Position numbers and translations under genes: made by a program. This document shows, piece by piece, positions 7,007 through 10,302 of a stretch of DNA of 10,302 nt. The stretch is from Ruminococcaceae bacterium UBA4958 (lineage in GTDB: Bacteria; Bacillota; Clostridia; Oscillospirales; Acutalibacteraceae). The notes under the pieces are model-generated. The model worked only from the letters and a program-made list of their open reading frames with translations. It did no database searches and was not told where the DNA came from. How positions within the stretch are numbered: the first letter of the stretch is position 1; every line of letters starts with the position of its first letter. The DNA lies in NCBI GenBank assembly GCA_002397355.1, contig DHAI01000025.1:14347-24648 (forward strand), written 5' to 3'.

Positions 7007-7730
7007 GGAATTGGAGCGCCGTTTCCGCGACGTTGAGGAAAACCTGAAAGAGATCCGCGAAAACATGGCGCGGGCGGCGGTCAAGTCCGGCCGCAGACCG
7101 GAGGACGTGACGCTGCTGGCGGCGACGAAAACGGTTCCCGTGGAGGTGATCAACCGCAGCGTCGAGCTCGGCGTGGACCATATCGGCGAGAACCGCGTGC
7201 AGGAGCTCAACGCCAAGTACGACGGCTACCTGCTCGACCGCTGCAAGCTGCATTTCATCGGCCATCTGCAGGAGAACAAGGTGAAGTACCTTGTGGGCCG
7301 CGTGTCGATGATCGAGTCGGTGGACAGCGAAAAGCTTGCGCGCGAGATTTCCCGTCTGGGCGTGAAGCGCGGCGTCACGACCGACATCCTCGTCGAGGTG
7401 AACGTCGGCCGCGAGGAGAACAAGTCCGGCGTCCTGCCGGAAAAGCTGCCGGAGCTGCTCCGCAGCGTCTCCGCCCTCCCCGCCGTGAAAGTACGCGGCC
7501 TGATGGCGATTCCTCCGGCCGGCGCGCCGGAAGAGGAAACGAGAAATTATTTTTTGAGGATGCATCAATCTTTTATTGACACGAACATAAAAAAAATAGA
7601 TAATGTAGCTATGGATGTTCTGTCCATGGGCATGTCGGCCGATTATGCGCTTGCGATCGAGTGCGGGGCCAATCTTGTGAGGATCGGAACGGCGCTTTAC
7701 GGGCCGAGGAATTACGCGCAGAAAAACTGA
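6984..7730 (+). CDS. ylmE: YggS/PLPBP-family pyridoxal phosphate-binding protein (YlmE)
   Basis: YggS-family proteins bind pyridoxal 5'-phosphate on a single TIM-barrel domain and influence vitamin B6 and amino-acid homeostasis; no catalytic reaction is established. Predicted 248 residues. I chose the ATG at 6984, 23 bases inside the upstream gene, with GGAAGG (6967-6972) before it; a GTG at 6963 would add seven residues. Motifs: LLAATKTVP with the PLP-binding Lys49, HIGENRVQEL, HFIGHLQENK at 90-99, and SMGMSADYALAIECGANLVRIG from 214, which forms the phosphate-binding site. The N-terminus is about 15-20 residues longer than B. subtilis YlmE, as a charged helix. Its place before sepF is the usual one in Gram-positive division clusters. 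Codons 187-210 switch abruptly to A/T-rich, rare forms (AGA, ATA, TTT, AAT) around a promoter-like sequence. Identity is sure; a division role is only contextual. Confidence 0.96.
   Translation: MTEKLSSEELERRFRDVEENLKEIRENMARAAVKSGRRPEDVTLLAATKTVPVEVINRSVELGVDHIGENRVQELNAKYDGYLLDRCKLHFIGHLQENKVKYLVGRVSMIESVDSEKLAREISRLGVKRGVTTDILVEVNVGREENKSGVLPEKLPELLRSVSALPAVKVRGLMAIPPAGAPEEETRNYFLRMHQSFIDTNIKKIDNVAMDVLSMGMSADYALAIECGANLVRIGTALYGPRNYAQKN
7576..7604 (+). promoter_or_regulatory. Near-consensus sigma-A promoter inside ylmE, driving sepF-ylmH-divIVA
   Basis: A perfect -35 box TTGACA (7576-7581) is followed by a 17-base spacer containing an A8 run and a -10 box GATAAT (7599-7604, five of six matches). 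Upstream lies an A/T-rich stretch (AAATTATTTTTT, 7544-7555) that could act as an UP element. The predicted start is near 7611, giving a leader of about 140 bases to the sepF ATG, all but 20 within ylmE. The surrounding gene is GC-rich, so this A/T island of rare codons stands out. Box sequences and spacing are seen directly; activity is inferred. Confidence 0.7.
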
Positions 7731-7750
7731 CGACTGGAGGATGTTTCGAT

Positions 7751-8233
7751 ATGGCAGGATTTGTGGAAAAAATCAAGGACATGTGGAACCCGCCCGAGGA
7801 CGAGTACGAAGATTATCCGGAGGACGAAGAAGGGGACAATGGTATGGCGGACCAGGGCAAAAACGGCGAGCCGACGCCCGCTTCTCGGGATTCCGTAAGG
7901 CGCTCCCCCGCTGCCAATACGGGCAATAAGGTCGTCAATATCCACGCGACGGCCCAGCTTCAGGTCGTCCTGTTCAAGCCGGAGCGCTTTGGCGAGGACA
8001 CCTGCAATATTGCGGACGAATTGCTGAAAATGCACACCGTCGTCCTGAACCTGGAAAACACAAACAAGGATATTTCCCGCAGGATCGTCGATTTCCTGAG
8101 CGGCGTCGCCTACGCGAACGGCGGGAAGATCAAGCGCGTCGCCACGAGCACATTCATTATCACGCCCTATAACGTGGATCTCACGGGCGAAGACGTGATG
8201 GACGAGCTGGAAAACAACGGCGTTTATTTTTGA
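7751..8233 (+). CDS. sepF: Cell division protein SepF
   Basis: SepF is a membrane-binding protein that assembles into rings and arcs, binds the C-terminal tail of FtsZ and supports septum formation alongside FtsA. Predicted 160 residues. The ATG at 7751 gives the expected amphipathic membrane-targeting helix (MAGFVEKIKDMW); TGGAGG at 7735-7740 lies 10 bases upstream. Next comes a strongly acidic Asp/Glu/Tyr stretch (about 16-29) and a disordered, polar linker to about 60. The compact SepF core spans about 66-160: LQVVLFKPERF, the helix with CNIADELLKMHTVVLNLE, then FLSGVAYANGGKIKRV at 115-130 with the Gly-Gly turn of the dimer interface region, and FIITPYNVDLTGEDV. The stop overlaps the ylmH start by one base. 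A strong predicted promoter lies about 140 bases upstream. Assignment is secure. Confidence 0.97.
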   Translation: MAGFVEKIKDMWNPPEDEYEDYPEDEEGDNGMADQGKNGEPTPASRDSVRRSPAANTGNKVVNIHATAQLQVVLFKPERFGEDTCNIADELLKMHTVVLNLENTNKDISRRIVDFLSGVAYANGGKIKRVATSTFIITPYNVDLTGEDVMDELENNGVYF

Positions 8234-8994
8234 TGGAAAATTCTGACGGCGGGCAGGGCGGCCTCCTGCAGGCGCGCGTGGCGGACGCGGTCCGCCTGGC
8301 GGCGAACGGGGTGCGGCCCCGCTTCGTCGGGTTTCTGGACGAGGCCGAGGCGAAGCGGGCCGAAGGGCTTGCGGGGCGCGGCGCCTGCGGCAATGTGCTT
8401 TTCTGGGGCGGGTACCCCGGTGCGGAACGTGTCGTTCTGGGCGCGTTCCCTGATTTTTATACGCCCGATCCGGCCGCGTTCCCCGTTGCGGAGCTGACCG
8501 TTTCCTTCCGCCGCCAGGATTGCCTGACGCACCGCGATTTCCTCGGCGCCCTGCTCCACGCGGGAGTCGAACGCGCCTCCCTCGGTGACATCCTCGTGGA
8601 GGAGGGCCGCGCCGTCGTGTTCTGCCGGCGGGAGATCGCCGGCTTTTTCCTCTCACAGGTTGAAAAGATCGGCGGGGTCGGCGTCCGCGTTTCGGAAGGG
8701 GCGGAAGAACCGCTTCCCCCCGCGCACCGGTTCGCCGATTTTTCCGCCGTCGTGGCCTCCGCGCGGCTGGACTGCGTCGTGGCCGCCGCCGCGGGGACCA
8801 GCCGGGGGAAGGCCGCGGAGCTCATCCGCGCGCAGCGGGTGGAGCTGAATCATGAGCCTTCCGCCTCCCTTTCGGCGGAAGTGCGGGAAGGCGACGTCCT
8901 TTCCGTCCGGGGCGTGGGAAGATTCGTGATCGACCGCCTCGGCCCGAAAACGAAAAAAGGCAGGCTCGCTGCGGCGGGCAGAAAATACATCTGA
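8233..8994 (+). CDS. ylmH: S4-domain RNA-binding protein YlmH
   Basis: YlmH proteins carry a C-terminal S4 RNA-binding domain; work in B. subtilis connects YlmH with stalled large ribosomal subunits carrying peptidyl-tRNA (ribosome-associated quality control). Predicted 253 residues. The N-terminal two-thirds shows the family signature FRRQDCLTHRDFLGALLHAG (about 93-112) and LGDILV. The S4 domain runs from about 177 to 235 (SARLDCVVAAAAGTSRGKAAELIRAQRVELNHE), followed by a basic tail (KTKKGRLAAAGRKYI). The ATG at 8233 sits in TGATG with the sepF stop, and I see no Shine-Dalgarno sequence in front, so translation probably depends on ribosomes finishing sepF; a TTG at 8230 is a less likely start. 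ylmG, often between sepF and ylmH, is absent. Function beyond RNA binding is from family knowledge. Confidence 0.95.
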   Translation: MENSDGGQGGLLQARVADAVRLAANGVRPRFVGFLDEAEAKRAEGLAGRGACGNVLFWGGYPGAERVVLGAFPDFYTPDPAAFPVAELTVSFRRQDCLTHRDFLGALLHAGVERASLGDILVEEGRAVVFCRREIAGFFLSQVEKIGGVGVRVSEGAEEPLPPAHRFADFSAVVASARLDCVVAAAAGTSRGKAAELIRAQRVELNHEPSASLSAEVREGDVLSVRGVGRFVIDRLGPKTKKGRLAAAGRKYI

Positions 8995-9000
8995 AGATTC

Positions 9001-9010
9001 GGAGGGGTGA
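9001..9010 (+). promoter_or_regulatory. Extended Shine-Dalgarno site for divIVA
   Basis: GGAGGGGTGA matches the 16S rRNA tail over an unusually long stretch with one inserted G. The divIVA ATG follows at 9018. It supports this start and suggests stronger translation of divIVA than of ylmH, which has no visible site. Confidence 0.5.
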
Positions 9011-9017
9011 TTTCGAA

Positions 9018-9674
9018 ATGCTGTCTCTCAACGATATTATCAATGTCGGTTTTCGCAAGTCCGGCTTTTCCGGCTACCGCGCCGACGACGTGGAAGCGTT
9101 CGTCGACAAGGTAAAAACTTCCTACGAGGAGCTGCTGAAGCAGAGCTCCGGGCAGGCGGAGCTGATCGAAAAGCTGAAGGCGGAAAATCAGCAGAACGTG
9201 GAAAAGCTGAAAATCCTCGCCTCCAAAATCGAGGAGTACCGCTCGGAGGAGGACGATATCAAGAACGCGCTGATCAGCGCCCAGAAGCTCAGCGAGGCTT
9301 CCGTGCGCGAGGCGCGGCATAAGGCGGAGATCATCGTCAAGGACGCCGACCTGAAAGCCGAGCACATCGTTTCCGACGCGGACCGTCAGATCACCGAAAA
9401 AAAGCGCGAGCTGGAGGAGCTTCAGAAGCAGGTCTCCGATTTCCGCTCGAGGATCATGGGCCTGTACAAGGAGCACCTCACGCTGATCAGTTCGCTCCCC
9501 GTGTTCCATCCGCAGCAGGCGGAACCCAAGCCGCAGCCGGAGAAAGAACCCGCGCCGCAGCCTGCGGCCGCCGCGCCGCTGAAGGAGCAGCCGTCCGCCG
9601 CGAAGCCCGCGCCGGAGGCGGAATCCGGGGAAGAGCCCGGCTTTACCGCCCAGGTTTCCAATTTTGATGAATAA
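9018..9674 (+). CDS. divIVA: DivIVA-family cell division / polarity protein
   Basis: DivIVA is a coiled-coil scaffold that collects at negatively curved membrane (septa and poles) and recruits division or growth factors. Predicted 218 residues. The N-terminal lipid-binding domain is clear: [30 protein letters not shown]17 aligns with the membrane-inserting Phe17 of B. subtilis DivIVA, but the next residue is Ser where B. subtilis has Arg18; nearby R13 and K14 may supply charge. A long charged coiled coil follows (about 30-150), including repeated heptad-like segments with Glu/Lys and Ala-rich stretches. From about 161 to 210 the tail is Pro/Ala/Glu/Gln-rich and probably disordered, ending in [10 protein letters not shown]. 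It is the last gene of the division set and precedes ileS, as in many Firmicutes. Family assignment is sure; which partners it recruits cannot be told from sequence. Confidence 0.95.
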   Translation: MLSLNDIINVGFRKSGFSGYRADDVEAFVDKVKTSYEELLKQSSGQAELIEKLKAENQQNVEKLKILASKIEEYRSEEDDIKNALISAQKLSEASVREARHKAEIIVKDADLKAEHIVSDADRQITEKKRELEELQKQVSDFRSRIMGLYKEHLTLISSLPVFHPQQAEPKPQPEKEPAPQPAAAAPLKEQPSAAKPAPEAESGEEPGFTAQVSNFDE

Positions 9675-9676
9675 TT

Positions 9677-9699
9677 TGCCGCCAAGTTCACGGACGGCA
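9677..9699 (+). other. Hairpin in the divIVA-ileS gap
   Basis: TGCCGCC (9677-9683) and GGACGGCA (9692-9699) can pair into a 7-bp stem with one bulged A and an 8-base loop. No T-run follows, so it is not a standard terminator. The whole gap is only 47 bases and ends with the ileS ribosome binding site (AGGAG, 9706-9710), so there is no room for a T-box leader. It could be an RNA-processing or stability element, or chance. Confidence 0.3.
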
Positions 9700-9721
9700 G
9701 CCAAGAGGAGAGAAAGAACCG

Positions 9722-10302
9722 ATGGATTATAAAAGCACCCTGAACCTTCCGCGCACGGATTTTCCCATGCAGGCCGGCCTGCCGAAGCGTGAGCCGGAAA
9801 TGCTGAAGGAATGGCAGGAGGAGCACGTATACGAGAACGTGATGAAGCGGAACGAGGGCAAGCCCGTTTATGTTCTTCACGACGGACCGCCGTACGCGAA
9901 CGGGGATATCCATCTGGGAACGGCTCTCAACAAGGTGCTCAAGGACATCATCGTGCGCTACCGCAACATGACGGGCTTCCAGGCGCCCTATGTCCCCGGC
10001 TGGGATACGCACGGCCTTCCCACCGAGCTGAAGGCGCGCAAGAAAGCGGGCGTGGGCAATTCGACCACGATCTCGGACGTGGAGCTGCGCAAGCTGTGCC
10101 GCGAGTTCGCCCTCGCCTACCTGGACGGCCAGCGCAGGCAGTTTATGCGCCTGGGCGGCATCGGCGACTGGCAGCATCCCTATATCACGCTCACGCACGA
10201 CTTCGAGGCGAAGCAGATCGAGGTTTTTTCCGACATGGCCCAGAAGGGCCTCATCTACCGGGGGCTGAAGCCGGTCTACTGGTGCCCCTGCTGCGAGACG
10301 GC
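9722..10302 (+). CDS. ileS: Isoleucyl-tRNA synthetase (3' partial)
   Basis: IleRS attaches isoleucine to tRNA-Ile in the cytoplasm and edits mischarged valine. The window holds the first 193 codons of a protein normally over 900 residues long; the editing domain, KMSKS loop and C-terminus lie beyond the edge. The ATG at 9722 has AGGAG 11 bases upstream and yields the normal start ([14 protein letters not shown]). The class I catalytic core begins with [14 protein letters not shown]; the HIGH-type signature reads H64-L-G-T67, with Thr for the last His, a replacement allowed within class I synthetases. Further on are [32 protein letters not shown] and, at the edge, VYWCPCCET, with the Cys pair seen in many IleRS. 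Position after divIVA is typical of Firmicutes. No T-box precedes it here, so expression probably follows the division genes. Confidence 0.97.
   Translation, partial: MDYKSTLNLPRTDFPMQAGLPKREPEMLKEWQEEHVYENVMKRNEGKPVYVLHDGPPYANGDIHLGTALNKVLKDIIVRYRNMTGFQAPYVPGWDTHGLPTELKARKKAGVGNSTTISDVELRKLCREFALAYLDGQRRQFMRLGGIGDWQHPYITLTHDFEAKQIEVFSDMAQKGLIYRGLKPVYWCPCCET

Overview
The window is a dense, entirely plus-strand block of housekeeping genes from a GC-rich Firmicute, most likely a Clostridia member of the Oscillospirales/Ruminococcaceae kind. The evidence is gene content and order (mutS-mutL-miaA next to ylmE-sepF-ylmH-divIVA-ileS), AAGGAGG-type ribosome binding sites, a MutL with its own endonuclease motifs, and DivIVA and SepF together. 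The taxonomic call is inference from synteny and family knowledge; no rRNA is present. Codons strongly prefer G or C in the third position, which creates long spurious open frames on both strands.

Layout: (1) 1-2535, mutS, missing about 36 N-terminal codons at the window edge. (2) 2567-2848, a small unrecognised ORF with a very good ribosome binding site; its first half resembles the start of an HD-domain protein and its second half looks like something else. (3) 2872-4770, mutL; 4767-5714, miaA; 5711-7006, a membrane-anchored HlyD/RND-adaptor-like protein; 6984-7730, ylmE (PLP-binding YggS family). These four overlap at each junction. (4) 7751-8233, sepF; 8233-8994, ylmH; 9018-9674, divIVA. 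(5) 9722 to the window end, the first 193 codons of ileS.

The genes form three functional groups: mismatch repair (MutS recognises the mismatch, MutL nicks), tRNA maturation and charging (MiaA, IleS), and Gram-positive cell division (SepF anchors FtsZ, DivIVA marks curved membrane, YlmE and YlmH are their usual neighbours). No rho-independent terminator is visible anywhere, and the largest gap after the small ORF is 47 bases, so long polycistronic transcripts are likely.

The strongest non-coding signal is a near-consensus sigma-A promoter (TTGACA, 17 bases, GATAAT) inside the 3' end of ylmE, in an A/T-rich island of rare codons. It would give sepF-ylmH-divIVA(-ileS) their own transcription. 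I found no defence system, mobile element, CRISPR array or RNA gene. The least understood items are the HlyD-like protein without a transporter partner and the small ORF between mutS and mutL.
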